NCBI RefSeq assembly: GCF_011617245.1
Contig: NZ_CP050152.1
Location: 1,116,001 to 1,180,000 of the forward strand
Length of the DNA stretch: 64,000 bases
Reading direction: 5' to 3'
Origin: Brevibacterium atlanticum
GTDB lineage: Bacteria; Actinomycetota; Actinomycetes; Actinomycetales; Brevibacteriaceae
Each line of letters starts with the position of its first letter. Within the stretch, counting starts at the first letter, position 1. The notes beneath the pieces are model-generated. The model had not been told where the DNA came from, made no database searches, and saw nothing but the letters and a program-made list of their open reading frames with translations. The position numbers and the translations under genes were made by a program. Shown one piece after another: positions 1 to 8,716 of the stretch.

Positions 1-1312
1 AGACGTGGAAGAGTGCCCCGAGCAGCGCCACCCCGACGGCGATGCCCGCCTGCTGCATCGTTGAGATCAGACCTCCGCTGAGACCGGCGACCCGGTCGGG
101 GACCGCCCCGACGACGGTGCCGACCAGGGGCCCGAACTGGAGGGCCTGAGCGGCGCCGAGGACGATGCCCGGCAGTTGGAACCACAGGTTCCACTCCGTG
201 GCCGGTGCCTCGGCCGAGGCCCATGCGACGCCGAGGAGGCTGATCACCTGCACGGCGGTGCCGAGGACTATCGTGCCCGGTCCGCCGAGGCGTCCGACGA
301 GGCGGGGGACGAGGAGAGAGACGATGAGGAAGGCCGCAGCGAAGAGACCGAGGGTGAGGCCGGAGACCACGGCGGGGTCCCCGTGGCCGGTCTGCGAAGT
401 GAGCGCGAAGTTGTAGAGGAAGGTGCCGAAGCCGGCGAAGAACAGCAGGGCCATGACCATCCCGATCCAGGCGGCGGGCACGCGCACCACCTGCGGTGGG
501 ATGAGCGGATGACGTCCGGTCGCCTCGGCGCGGTTCTGCCAGGCCGCGAAGGCGATGAGGGCGACAGCGCAGACGGCCAGCAGGATCGCCGGCAGCGGCA
601 GCCATCCGGTGACGGGTCCGAGTGCGAAGCCGATGACGAGGCTGACCATGCCGATGCCGAGCAGGATGGCGCCGGGCACATCGAGGGGCGCCGGATGCGC
701 GCTGCGGGACTCGGTGAGCTTGAGCGAGCCGAGGAAGGCAGCCAGGGCGACGACTCCGCAGCCGAGGAAGGCCGCTCGCCACCCCCAGGTATCGCCGAAG
801 GCAGAGATCAGGCCCCCGCCGAGGACCTGGCCGCCGACGGTGCCGACGCCGGAGAACGCGCCGAAGAGGCTGAGCGCCCTGAGCCGAGCGGACCCGGCCA
901 ACGCGTGCTGGAAGCTCGCGAGGATCTGCGGCATCATCACCGCCGCGGCCAGTCCCTGTCCGGTGCGTGCGACGAGCAGGGTCAGCGAGTCCGGGGCCAG
1001 CCCGACGGCGAGGGAGACGAGGACGAGGGCACCGGTGCCGATGGTGAACAGGCGGCGCCGACCGAAGCGGTCGCCGATCCGGCCGCAGAGGATGAGCCCG
1101 GCTGCGAAGGCCGCGGAGAAGAGACCGACGACGAGCGCCGAGGTCGACTCCCCGGCACCGAGATCCGCCTTCACTGCGGGGATGGCGACGTTGGACACGG
1201 AGAACATGAACGTGGCGAGGAAGGCGCCGAGGTGGAGCGGCCAGAGGGTCGGGGTCGGTGCGTCGGTGGATACGGCGCCGTCGGCGGTTGTGTGCTCGGG
1301 AATGTTTCTCAT
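1..1312 (-). CDS. MFS drug exporter, 3' end beyond window edge
   Basis: Major facilitator superfamily transporter, probably a drug/proton antiporter in the cytoplasmic membrane. The minus-strand frame is open from an ATG at 1312 to the window edge, giving about 437 codons of alternating hydrophobic segments. The MFS signature loop GRIGDRFGRRR between the second and third membrane helices is visible near residue 60. A GGAG sits four bases upstream of the ATG. The gene is divergent from the XRE regulator at 1414 with about 100 bp between them, a common layout for an exporter and its local regulator. The substrate cannot be told. The C-terminus is missing from the window, so total length is unknown. 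Confidence 0.82.
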   Translation of the reverse strand, partial: MRNIPEHTTADGAVSTDAPTPTLWPLHLGAFLATFMFSVSNVAIPAVKADLGAGESTSALVVGLFSAAFAAGLILCGRIGDRFGRRRLFTIGTGALVLVSLAVGLAPDSLTLLVARTGQGLAAAVMMPQILASFQHALAGSARLRALSLFGAFSGVGTVGGQVLGGGLISAFGDTWGWRAAFLGCGVVALAAFLGSLKLTESRSAHPAPLDVPGAILLGIGMVSLVIGFALGPVTGWLPLPAILLAVCAVALIAFAAWQNRAEATGRHPLIPPQVVRVPAAWIGMVMALLFFAGFGTFLYNFALTSQTGHGDPAVVSGLTLGLFAAAFLIVSLLVPRLVGRLGGPGTIVLGTAVQVISLLGVAWASAEAPATEWNLWFQLPGIVLGAAQALQFGPLVGTVVGAVPDRVAGLSGGLISTMQQAGIAVGVALLGALFHV

Positions 1313-1413
1313 GTCTCCAGTGTCGAGCCCGTCATCCGTTTCCGGGAGGGCGTGTGGATGGTGTTGGTCGCACCACCTGGATAGGCGGGGCGGTTCGGGC
1401 GGACAATGGAGGC

Positions 1414-2328
1414 ATGGCACAAGTGAGAAACGAGGAGCTCGGACTCTTCCTCCGCTCGAGACGCAACCGGGTGCGCCCCTGCGACGTGGGCCTGGCGACA
1501 GGCGGACGCCGTCGGGTGCCGGGGCTGCGCCGTGAAGAGGTCGCGGTGCTCGCGAACATCGGCACCAGCTGGTACACGTGGCTCGAGCAGGGACGCGACG
1601 TCCAGCCGTCGGAATCGGTGCTCGAATCCATCGCCGAGGCGCTCCTGCTCGACCGTGAGGAGCGTGCCCATCTCTTCCTGCTCGGCGGGTATCCCGACCG
1701 GGTGGCGAACCCCGGGGATTCCGCGGTGGGGGAGGCGATGCGCACCCTGCTCGACGAGATGCTGCCGCTGCCGGCGATGGTCACGGACCCGCGGAACACA
1801 GTGCTCGCGTATAACTCGGTGCAGCGGTATCTCGCCTCCGACCTCGAAGAATTCGCGGCGGGGGAGCGCAACTGCGCCATCCAGACCTTCGAGAATCCCG
1901 AATGGGCGCGCGCCTTCCGCAGCGACGACGGGCACCGGTCGCACCTGGTGGCGAAGCTGCGGGCCTCGTACGCGGAGTCGATCGACGACCCTGAATGGTC
2001 GCCGCTGCTGAGCCGCCTGCGTCGTCATGAGGAGTTCTGCCGACTCTGGGATTCGGGCGCAGTGGGACGCTCGGCCGGTCGGGTCAAGAGCATCGAGAAC
2101 CCGTACGTCGGCACACTGAAGATGACGATGACGACGATGATCGCGCAGGAGAACCAACGGCTGACGCTCTCGGTCTACCAGCCCGTGGACTCGCTGACCC
2201 GGTCGCGGTTGGAGACCCTGCACGGATGGATCAACGACGGCAGCATCGAGCGCAGACGCGCCGAGGTGCTCAATGGCACGGTCGACGCGGCAGTCGGCGG
2301 GGAGCCTGTTCACCTGCGGATCGTGTGA
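1414..2328 (+). CDS. XRE-family regulator with MmyB-like ligand-binding domain
   Basis: DNA-binding regulator of 304 aa. Residues about 8-75 form an XRE-type helix-turn-helix (RRVPGLRREEVAVLA, then SWYTWLEQGRD), the form typical of actinobacterial MmyB-like regulators. The rest (about 90-290) matches the MmyB-like ligand-binding domain (LPAMVTDPRNTVLAYN near residue 115). The ATG at 1414 is chosen because the HTH begins just after it and a GGAG lies a few bases upstream; longer in-frame starts run into the divergent gene's promoter. It probably controls the divergent MFS gene, inferred from position only. Confidence 0.85.
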   Translation: MAQVRNEELGLFLRSRRNRVRPCDVGLATGGRRRVPGLRREEVAVLANIGTSWYTWLEQGRDVQPSESVLESIAEALLLDREERAHLFLLGGYPDRVANPGDSAVGEAMRTLLDEMLPLPAMVTDPRNTVLAYNSVQRYLASDLEEFAAGERNCAIQTFENPEWARAFRSDDGHRSHLVAKLRASYAESIDDPEWSPLLSRLRRHEEFCRLWDSGAVGRSAGRVKSIENPYVGTLKMTMTTMIAQENQRLTLSVYQPVDSLTRSRLETLHGWINDGSIERRRAEVLNGTVDAAVGGEPVHLRIV

Positions 2329-2389
2329 TGGTTCACACTCGTCCACTGCGATTTCGCATTGTCGTCGCGACTCGGATAAGCTGATCCGC

Positions 2390-2477
2390 GGAGGATTCGC
2401 CTAGTGGCCTATGGCGCTCGCCTGGAACGCGGGTTGGGTTAACGCCCTCAGGGGTTCGAATCCCCTATCCTCCGCCA
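2390..2477 (+). tRNA. tRNA-Ser(GGA)
   Basis: The seven-base acceptor stem GGAGGAT at the 5' end pairs with ATCCTCC at 2467-2473, followed by discriminator G and an encoded CCA. The anticodon loop CTGGAAC carries GGA. A long variable arm, as in class II tRNAs, precedes the T-loop GGTTCGAATCC. The total of 88 nt fits tRNA-Ser. No integrase or att repeat is seen beside it. Confidence 0.93.
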
Positions 2478-2479
2478 CG

Positions 2480-2517
2480 GAAGTCCCGGTCTCGCAGTCG
2501 CTGCGGGCCGGGACTTC
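2480..2517 (+). terminator. Hairpin after tRNA-Ser
   Basis: GAAGTCCCGG and CCGGGACTTC form a strong GC-rich stem with a partly paired interior, starting three bases after the tRNA CCA end. There is no clear T-run after it. It probably acts as tRNA terminator or processing boundary. Confidence 0.6.
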
Positions 2518-2640
2518 GCTCATTCACCGGCGGGCCCCCGGTCAAGCCGGGGCGTTGCGCAAGCCAGATGACGGTGTATGGCGAAGTACGTCATTGTGAC
2601 GGCGTGCGTCGGTGTGCGAAGACACGGTGCTCGCAGTGGT

Positions 2641-2651
2641 GTGAGTCTCAC
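2641..2651. promoter_or_regulatory. GTGAG-T-CTCAC palindrome upstream of sfnG
   Basis: A perfect 11-bp palindrome lies 60 bp before the sfnG start. It could be a regulator half-site pair in the sfnG promoter region; no regulator is identified and such short palindromes arise by chance. Confidence 0.25.
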
Positions 2652-2710
2652 TACGCTGGCTACGTCAATCACCTGCGACCGCCGACAGTGGTGGAAAGGG
2701 GCGAAACGCC

Positions 2711-3877
2711 ATGACCGAAGCCAGCACGCAGCCATTCATCTCCGCCAACCCGATCTACACGGGCGAACCCGAAGACCTCAAGTTCGCCTACTGGGTGCCC
2801 AATGTCTCAGGCGGCCTGGTGGTCTCGAACATCGAACAGCGCACCGACTGGGGATATGACTACAACGTCAAGCTCGCCCAGACCGCCGAGAACGTCGGCT
2901 TCGACTACGCACTCAGCCAGGTCCGCTACCTCTCGAGCTACGGGGCGGCCCAGCAGCACGAGTCGACCTCGATCTCCCTGGCGCTGCTGCTCGCGACCGA
3001 GCGGCTCAAGGTCATCGCCGCCATCCACCCCGGCATCTGGGATCCGATGGTGCTCGCGAAGTACATCCTCACCGCCGACCAGTTCTCGAAGGGTCGCGCG
3101 GCGATCAACGTCGTCTCCGGATGGTTCAAGGACGAGTACACGAAGCTCGGCCTGCCCTGGCTCGAGCACAACGAACGCTACCGTCGTTCCGCGGAGTTCA
3201 TCGAGGTCGTCCGCAAGCTCTTCACCGAGGAGAACGTGCAGTTCCGCGGCGACTTCTACACCGTCAACGACTTCACCCTCCGGCCCGGGCCCTACCCGGT
3301 CGAGGGCCGGCGTTACCCGGAGATCTTCCAGGGCGGGAACTCCACGGCCGCCCGTGACAACGGCGGCCGTCACGCCGATTGGTACTTCTCCAACGGCAAG
3401 GACTTCGACGGCTTCCGCGAACAGTACGACGACGTCACGAAGGTCGCCGAGGCGAACAACCGGAAGGTCCGCTTCGGTCTCAACGGCTTCGCGATCGTCC
3501 GCGATACCGAAGCCGAGGCCCGCGAACAGCTGCGCGAGATCATCGCCCACGCCGATGAAGAGTCGGTCAACGGCTTCCGCAAGTCCGTCCAGGAGGCCGG
3601 TGCCTCGACCTCGGACAAGAAGGGCATGTGGGCCGATTCGAGCTTCGAAGACCTCGTGCAGTACAACGACGGTTTCCGCACCCAGCTCATCGGCACCCCC
3701 GAGCAGGTCGCCGACCGGATCATCGAGTACAAGAAGCTCGGCGTCGACCTCGTCCTCACCGGGTTCCTCCACTTCCAAGAGGAACTCGAAGCGTTCGGCA
3801 AGACCGTCATCCCGATCGTGCGCGAGAAGGAAGCCGAACTCGTCAACAAGGGTCTGCTCACCCCCGCCGGTGTCTGA
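2711..3877 (+). CDS. sfnG: Dimethylsulfone monooxygenase (SfnG-type LLM flavin oxidoreductase)
   Basis: Flavin-dependent luciferase-like monooxygenase of 388 aa that, in characterised relatives, uses FMNH2 to oxidise dimethylsulfone to methanesulfinate in sulfur scavenging. The N-terminal KFAYWVPNVSGGLVV and EQRTDWGYDYN, the central IHPGIWDPMV and INVVSGWFKDEYT, and the C-terminal LIGTPEQVADRI and GVDLVLTGFLHF are the SfnG/LLM signatures. Full length. ATG at 2711 follows a GAAAGGGG ribosome site. It stands alone: no flavin reductase or sulfonate transporter is adjacent, so reduced flavin must come from elsewhere. Confidence 0.88.
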   Translation: MTEASTQPFISANPIYTGEPEDLKFAYWVPNVSGGLVVSNIEQRTDWGYDYNVKLAQTAENVGFDYALSQVRYLSSYGAAQQHESTSISLALLLATERLKVIAAIHPGIWDPMVLAKYILTADQFSKGRAAINVVSGWFKDEYTKLGLPWLEHNERYRRSAEFIEVVRKLFTEENVQFRGDFYTVNDFTLRPGPYPVEGRRYPEIFQGGNSTAARDNGGRHADWYFSNGKDFDGFREQYDDVTKVAEANNRKVRFGLNGFAIVRDTEAEAREQLREIIAHADEESVNGFRKSVQEAGASTSDKKGMWADSSFEDLVQYNDGFRTQLIGTPEQVADRIIEYKKLGVDLVLTGFLHFQEELEAFGKTVIPIVREKEAELVNKGLLTPAGV

Positions 3878-3895
3878 ATCCGCTGGAGAGAGTCG

Positions 3896-3963
3896 CTCAG
3901 GTAACGCGAAACTCGAAAAACGCGTCGCCAGTGACGACTTTTTCGAGTTTCGCGCTACCTGAG
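3896..3963. terminator. Long hairpin with 25-bp arms, CAGGTAGC-type ends
   Basis: Arms 3896-3920 and 3939-3963 are inverted repeats with one mismatch, separated by 18 bases; the inner edge is A5/T5. It lies between the convergent ends of sfnG and the SpoIID-like gene, so it can terminate both. Its outer end, GCTACCTGAG, recurs at the outer end of the palindrome at 41754-41815. Confidence 0.7.
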
Positions 3964-4009
3964 GCCAGTTTGCCGCCGAGGGGCTACCGGGCCGCCGGGG
4001 CGCGGTTCG

Positions 4010-5599
4010 TCACTTCACACTGAACGACGGGGACTTCAGCGTCAGCTTCGTCCGCAGCTGAGCGCCGGTGAGGCTGGCGGTCTTTCCCGCCACCGAGGTG
4101 GCCTTCACCGTCTTCACCAGGCCCGACCCGGTCTTCGCCACCGACAGGGAGCGGACATCGCCGAGACCGAACGCCTTGGCCATAGCGGCCTGTTTGACCG
4201 TCACCGTCCACGAGGCATTCGGGTTCTTCGCCGAGGCATATTTCGACGGAGAGTCATCGACGGAGACGAGGTAGGGCACGGATGATCCCCACACCTCGGC
4301 GGCCGAATGCGTTGCGCCACCTGCCGAAGAGGTGTAGACGGCGTCGATGAGGCCGCCCTTGTACGTGATGACACGGGCCGACTTCACAGTCGATCCACTC
4401 GCCGTCTGGGTCGCCGCCACGGCCTTGCGCCACGGACCCGAGTCGCTCGCGTGCTCATGGTTCCAGCCGAGGAAGCGCTGCGAGGCCACCTCGTCGTAGA
4501 CATTGCATCCGCACGCGGCCTTCGGCGCACCGAGGTTGCGGTAGGCGTAGGTGCGGGAGGCGATCGCCTGGGAGCGCAGCGCCTCGGACTGCCAGGATGC
4601 CGGCATCTCGGCGATCCCGGGCAGATACTCCCTGTTGAGCTTCAGCACGTTGACGACGTTGAGCGTCTTATTCAGCTGCCCGATCTCGAGGCGACCATGC
4701 CGGTAGGTGCCGCTCGCTCCGTTCTGCGCCCCGCTGACCGACACCGTCGTCGCTGATGAGCCCTTCCAATACCGGGTGCCCTGCCATTCGACGACGAGCT
4801 TCGACCCCGCATAGCTCTTCGATCCGATCGTCGCCTCAACGGTGCCGGACGATGTGCGTTCGATGGTGGTCTTGGCCCCGGATTCGACGGTCTTCGACCC
4901 GACCTTGACGCGCAGGCGCCCGGAACGCGGGGTGACAGTCACCGACTTCTTCCCGGTCAGCAGCTGGACCCTGAGGCTGTCATCGGCGTTCTTCGACGTC
5001 GTCGTCACGTTCGCCGAGTGGTAGTAGTGCTCGAGGATCTGCGTCGAGGACTTCCCGGCCGCAGCCATTCCGCGCGCCCCGTACTGACTCATACCCACAC
5101 CGTGGCCGAAGCCCGAGCCCGTCACCGTGAACGACGAAGGGGCCGCCGCCTTCGGCGTCTTCGCAAGCGTGACCTTCGCGCCGGACTTCGCCGTCCAGAC
5201 GATGCGACCGTGCTGGAACTTCTGCCTGATCTCGGACCCGGACCGATACTCATTGCTCGTCGGATATCCCAACGGCCCGCGCTCCCAGCCGGACTTCTTC
5301 CACGCGGTGCGGATCGCACCCCATGTGGCATGCGCGCCGGTTGCCTTCGTCCAATGGATGCTGCCGTGCTTGAACGACTGATAGCAGCCTTTGTGAATCA
5401 GCGTGCACCGCTGCGGCCCGGTGGCCGGGCCGAGCCTGCCCCCATTCCCACCGAGCGATTTATGCATCGTGCCGATCGCCCCGGATGCGGGGTACGCGGC
5501 ATGCGCAGGGGTCGGAGTTGCGAAGAGTGTGAGCAGGAGCCCGATGAGCAGAGTCGCGAGGGCAGGGCTCGTCGCCTTGACGAACGGGGAAGCTGGCAT
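4010..5599 (-). CDS. Secreted SpoIID/LytB-domain protein with LGFP-type repeats
   Basis: Exported 529-aa protein. Residues 1-34 are a signal peptide ending AHA-A. Residues about 40-150 contain LGFP-like cell-wall-binding repeats (GPATGPQRC, GPLGYPTSNE). The SpoIID/LytB core begins with GFGHGVGMSQYGARGMA near residue 160 and includes EYLPGIAEMPASW and SQAIASRTYAYRN, the conserved catalytic region of SpoIID-type peptidoglycan lytic transglycosylases. It probably acts on cell-wall glycan outside the cell. The organism shows no sporulation context here, so a role in wall remodelling is inferred. The ATG at 5599 lacks a clear Shine-Dalgarno but is the only start giving a full signal peptide. Confidence 0.85.
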   Translation of the reverse strand: MPASPFVKATSPALATLLIGLLLTLFATPTPAHAAYPASGAIGTMHKSLGGNGGRLGPATGPQRCTLIHKGCYQSFKHGSIHWTKATGAHATWGAIRTAWKKSGWERGPLGYPTSNEYRSGSEIRQKFQHGRIVWTAKSGAKVTLAKTPKAAAPSSFTVTGSGFGHGVGMSQYGARGMAAAGKSSTQILEHYYHSANVTTTSKNADDSLRVQLLTGKKSVTVTPRSGRLRVKVGSKTVESGAKTTIERTSSGTVEATIGSKSYAGSKLVVEWQGTRYWKGSSATTVSVSGAQNGASGTYRHGRLEIGQLNKTLNVVNVLKLNREYLPGIAEMPASWQSEALRSQAIASRTYAYRNLGAPKAACGCNVYDEVASQRFLGWNHEHASDSGPWRKAVAATQTASGSTVKSARVITYKGGLIDAVYTSSAGGATHSAAEVWGSSVPYLVSVDDSPSKYASAKNPNASWTVTVKQAAMAKAFGLGDVRSLSVAKTGSGLVKTVKATSVAGKTASLTGAQLRTKLTLKSPSFSVK

Positions 5600-5644
5600 G
5601 ATCAGATCATATGCTGGGCTGTCAAGATCTCAGGTGACGAACGG

Positions 5645-5680
5645 AAGAACTCCCCGAGACGATCGTCTCGGGGAGTTCTT
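5645..5680. terminator. 36-bp perfect palindrome, terminator of the DJ-1/QOR transcript
   Basis: AAGAACTCCCCGAGACGA is followed directly by its reverse complement, giving an 18-bp stem. It lies just past the stop of the minus-strand DJ-1 gene and before the start region of the SpoIID gene, so it most likely ends the transcript coming from 7272-5719. Confidence 0.72.
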
Positions 5681-5718
5681 TCCCGGCCCCGCCTCGGCGA
5701 GGGTTGCGCGGTCCCTGC

Positions 5719-6252
5719 TCAGCTCAGCCTCTCGGCGATCGCCTTGTTGAACGCGTCGAGGTCGCCGGGGTTGCGGGAGGTGATGAGGTTGCCGTCGACG
5801 ACGACCTCGGCGTCGGTCCAGTCGGCACCGGCGTTGATGAGGTCGGTCTTCGTCGCGATGAAGGACGTGAGCTTCCGTCCCTTCGCCACGTCCGCCTCGG
5901 CGAGGATCCACGGGGCGTGGCAGATCGCGGCGACGGGTTTGTCGGCGGTGAAGAACGCCTTTACGAGGTCGACGGCGTCCTCATTCAGCCGCAGGGCGTC
6001 GGCGTTGAGGGTGCCGCCGGGCAGGACCAGGGCGTCGAAGTCATCGACCGAGGCATCGGCGACGGGAACGTCGACATCGAAGGTCTGCGCATGCTCCCAG
6101 TCCCCTTCCATCGCCTGCAGCGTTCCCTCGGACGGGGAGACGATGACGGTGGTTGCCCCCGCCTCGTCGAGCGCCGCGCGAGGGCTGGTCAGTTCGACCT
6201 GCTCGACACCGCGGGTGAGCAGGAATGCGATCTTCTTATCAGAGATGGCCAT
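5719..6252 (-). CDS. DJ-1/PfpI family protein (type 1 glutamine amidotransferase fold)
   Basis: Cytosolic 177-aa protein of the DJ-1/PfpI superfamily, whose members act as stress-response deglycases/chaperones or proteases. The nucleophile-elbow motif AICHAPW holds the conserved Cys near residue 110, and VLPGGTLNADALR supplies the conserved Glu-region loop. The start IAFLLTRGVEQVEL matches the family first strand. It lies 60 bp after a quinone oxidoreductase on the same strand, a pairing consistent with carbonyl/oxidative stress. The exact substrate is unknown. Confidence 0.86.
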   Translation of the reverse strand: MAISDKKIAFLLTRGVEQVELTSPRAALDEAGATTVIVSPSEGTLQAMEGDWEHAQTFDVDVPVADASVDDFDALVLPGGTLNADALRLNEDAVDLVKAFFTADKPVAAICHAPWILAEADVAKGRKLTSFIATKTDLINAGADWTDAEVVVDGNLITSRNPGDLDAFNKAIAERLS

Positions 6253-6312
6253 GATGGTGCTCCTTTTCTGTGTTGGATTCTTCTCTGTCGTGTCGGTTGT
6301 CGTGATGGGTGG

Positions 6313-7272
6313 TCAGTGCAGTTGCGCCCGCTGCTCATCGGTCAGCGGCTTCGCGGGGAAGCGCAGCAGAACCTTGCCGGCCGGATGAGCCGTGAGCAGA
6401 TGCCGGTAGGCGTCCTGGACCTCGTCGACGTCGAAGACCCGGGCGATGGGCACATGGATGTGGCCGTAGGCGATCGCCTGACCGAGCCAGATCATGTCCT
6501 CCCGCCGGGCTGCCGCCTCTCCGGCGGTGCTCACCCCGTGGGTCTCCGCGACGGCGGGTCCGGCTCCGATCGAGACGATGCGCTCGGCCGGCACGCCGAA
6601 GTCGATCATCGCCGCGACCTCGTCCTCACCCTGAGTCGAATACGCGGCCTGGATCCCGTTCGGAGCGGCCTCACGGACCCGATCCCACAGACCCTGACCG
6701 TAGGCGACCGGTTCGACGCCGAGGCTTCTCAGCAGGGCATGGTTGCCCTCACTGGCGCTGCCGATGACCCGCACGCCGAGGTTGCGGGCGAGTTGGGCGA
6801 CGATGATGCCGACGCCGCCGGAGGCCCCGGAGACGAAGAGCGTCTCGCCTGCGCTGAGATCCAGGGCGCGGATTCCGGACAGCGCGGTGCGCCCGGTGAT
6901 GTAGAGACCGCCGGCGGTGTCGATGCCGAGGCCGCGCGGGATCCGATCGAGACGGTCCGCGGGGTCCTCGATGAGCAGCTGCTCGGTCTGTGCCTGCTTC
7001 GGCAGCCCACCGTAGACGAGGTCGCCGGGCGTGAAGTCCTCGACTCCGGCACCGACGGCGGCGACGACACCGGAGAAGTCGACTCCGTTGCCCGAACTGC
7101 CGTCGACTGTGCCGAAGCGGCCGCCCTGGAGCATCTTCCAGTCCAGGGGATTGAGCCCGGCGTAGAGGACGGTGACGAGGACCTGGCCGGGGCCGACCTC
7201 GGGGGTGGCCACCTCGGCGAGGTGGAGCTGATCGATGTCGCCGTTGGAGGTGTACTGGACGCGTCGTGCCAT
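6313..7272 (-). CDS. NADP-dependent quinone oxidoreductase-like MDR protein
   Basis: Zinc-independent medium-chain dehydrogenase/reductase of 319 aa, QOR-like. The N-terminal GroES-like domain shows AGLNPLDWKMLQGG and GNGVDFSGVVAAVG; the Rossmann domain carries LFVSGASGGVGIIVAQLA near residue 150. Zinc-ligand cysteines of alcohol dehydrogenases are absent. Family members reduce quinones or enones with NADPH. The ATG at 7272 is preceded by AGGAG at good spacing; an upstream in-frame start at 7407 would add 45 residues outside the family alignment. It is followed by the DJ-1 gene and probably co-transcribed. Confidence 0.84.
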   Translation of the reverse strand: MARRVQYTSNGDIDQLHLAEVATPEVGPGQVLVTVLYAGLNPLDWKMLQGGRFGTVDGSSGNGVDFSGVVAAVGAGVEDFTPGDLVYGGLPKQAQTEQLLIEDPADRLDRIPRGLGIDTAGGLYITGRTALSGIRALDLSAGETLFVSGASGGVGIIVAQLARNLGVRVIGSASEGNHALLRSLGVEPVAYGQGLWDRVREAAPNGIQAAYSTQGEDEVAAMIDFGVPAERIVSIGAGPAVAETHGVSTAGEAAARREDMIWLGQAIAYGHIHVPIARVFDVDEVQDAYRHLLTAHPAGKVLLRFPAKPLTDEQRAQLH

Positions 7273-7401
7273 GCTGTGCTCCTGATCGATTGACGAATCG
7301 GTGCGTTCGACGGGGTCACGGCCTGCGCCGATGCCCACAGCAGGGACAACGACGACGGAGGCGAACTTGTTCCATCTCAGTGCGTTTCGTATCAGGAAAG
7401 G

Positions 7402-7438
7402 CCGCACTCCCCGGGCCGTACGGGCCAGGGGAGTGCGG
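7402..7438. terminator. Hairpin after the DUF4333 lipoprotein gene
   Basis: CCGCACTCCCC and its reverse complement form an 11-bp stem extended by imperfect pairing. It lies about 70 bp past the stop of the minus-strand lipoprotein gene, fitting termination of that transcript. Confidence 0.6.
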
Positions 7439-7506
7439 TGGGGATGCGAGCCGCTCGAGGCGAGCGGATCGCGGGACGCTCGAGGGGAGCGGTCCGGGGA
7501 GACGGC

Positions 7507-8058
7507 TCAGAAGTGCGGGAACTCCAGGCTGTAGCTGATGCCTGACTGCGATGCCGAGGTGATCTTCACCGTGCCGTAGTGCTTCTTGCCGACGGCGGTG
7601 ACGGTGCAGCTCTGCGAACCTCGGCGATCGTAGATCCTCAGGTCGGAGTAGCAGTCGACGTCGTCGACCGTGGTGCCCTGCTTCGCGTAGGCGTTGACGA
7701 TGTCGTCTTCGAGGACGTCCGCCGGGATCTTCCCGTTGCCGTCATAGTCGAGTTCGACCCCGTTCTCACCGATGCGTGGGCCCGAGTAGCCGTCGTTCTC
7801 GGTCGTGGAGCTTGAGGAGGTGCCGGAATCGCTGCCCGGGGTCGAGTCCTGCCCCGCGGGGGCGGACTCCTCGGCAGCGGGGGCGCCGGCATTCTCGGAG
7901 TTCTGCTCCTGCTCCTGGCCATGCTCCTGGACCTGTTCCTGTCCCTGGCGGGTGTCCTCCTGGCCGAAGGAGATGTGCATATCGCAGGCGGAGAGCGTCA
8001 AGGTTGCGGCCAGGAGGCCGGTGGCGGTGAGGGTCTTGAGGATGAGCGAGGTCTTCAT
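7507..8058 (-). CDS. DUF4333 lipoprotein
   Basis: Predicted lipoprotein of 183 aa. Signal peptide with lipobox LTLSAC, Cys near residue 25, so it is tethered to the outer face of the membrane. A Gln/Glu-rich then Ser/Thr/Ala-rich linker (residues about 30-95) leads to a C-terminal domain with paired cysteines (VDCYSDLRIYD, GSQSCTVTAVG) typical of DUF4333. The ATG at 8058 places the lipobox correctly; a longer frame to 8175 has no ribosome site. Function unknown. Confidence 0.8.
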   Translation of the reverse strand: MKTSLILKTLTATGLLAATLTLSACDMHISFGQEDTRQGQEQVQEHGQEQEQNSENAGAPAAEESAPAGQDSTPGSDSGTSSSSTTENDGYSGPRIGENGVELDYDGNGKIPADVLEDDIVNAYAKQGTTVDDVDCYSDLRIYDRRGSQSCTVTAVGKKHYGTVKITSASQSGISYSLEFPHF

Positions 8059-8290
8059 AAGAACTCCTGAGATTTCGTGCGGTCGATCAGTTCTCTTCAA
8101 GCCTCTCAGCGCGGGCCTCTCACCGGGGCCGATTCGTGTTCGCATCCGGTGACTCATGTTCCAGAGCGGACACATCGGCCTATTCTGGTAAGGATTTCCC
8201 GTCGACGATGTCGAGAATCGCCCCGCGGCTTCGTCCCAGGGATGTCAGCAAGCACAACCGGTGCGAGCGGCACGAGACAAGGAGACGATC

Positions 8291-8698
8291 ATGGCCAAGT
8301 ACCTCATGCTCAAGCACTACCGGATGCCCGAGCAGTACATGGAAGCCACCCCGATGGACGAATGGAGCCCCGACGAAGTCGATGCGCACATCGCGTACAT
8401 GAACGCCTTCGCCGCCCGGCTCAAGGAGACCGGCGAGTTCGTCGACTCCCAGGCATTGCAGCCCGAAGGCACCTTCGTCCAGTCCGGAGGGGCCGGCAAG
8501 CCGCCGGTCACCGACGGGCCCTTCCCGGAGACGAAGGACCTCATCGCCGGTTGGATGGTCATCGACGTCGAGAACTACGATCGCGCTCTCGAACTCGCCG
8601 CGGAGCTCTCGGCGGCACCGGGCAAGGACGGGGAGCCGATCAACGAATGGCTCGAACTGCGCCCCTTCCTCGACCACGCCCCCTGCGTTGACGAATAG
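8291..8698 (+). CDS. YCII-related DGPF-domain protein
   Basis: Small cytosolic protein of 135 aa with the DGPF motif (VTDGPFPETKD) characteristic of the YCII/DGPF family. Genes of this family neighbour ECF42-type sigma factors in many actinobacteria and are thought to be part of the same regulatory module. It ends 18 bp before the sigma-factor start and shares its operon. The ATG at 8291 has AGGAGAC upstream. Biochemical role unknown. Confidence 0.85.
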   Translation: MAKYLMLKHYRMPEQYMEATPMDEWSPDEVDAHIAYMNAFAARLKETGEFVDSQALQPEGTFVQSGGAGKPPVTDGPFPETKDLIAGWMVIDVENYDRALELAAELSAAPGKDGEPINEWLELRPFLDHAPCVDE

Positions 8699-8716
8699 GA
8701 ACCCCGGGACATAACC

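Noticed and set aside
176-1384. Long plus-strand open frame opposite the MFS gene
   Set aside because: It is a GC-skew shadow: composition is Glu/Gly/Arg/Asp-rich without domains, while the minus strand encodes a clear MFS protein.
2390-2517. tRNA-Ser as an integration site
   Set aside because: No repeat of the tRNA 3' end and no integrase were found in the flanking sequence.
5704-7293. 529-codon plus-strand open frame
   Set aside because: Antisense to the DJ-1 and quinone oxidoreductase genes; no recognisable domain.
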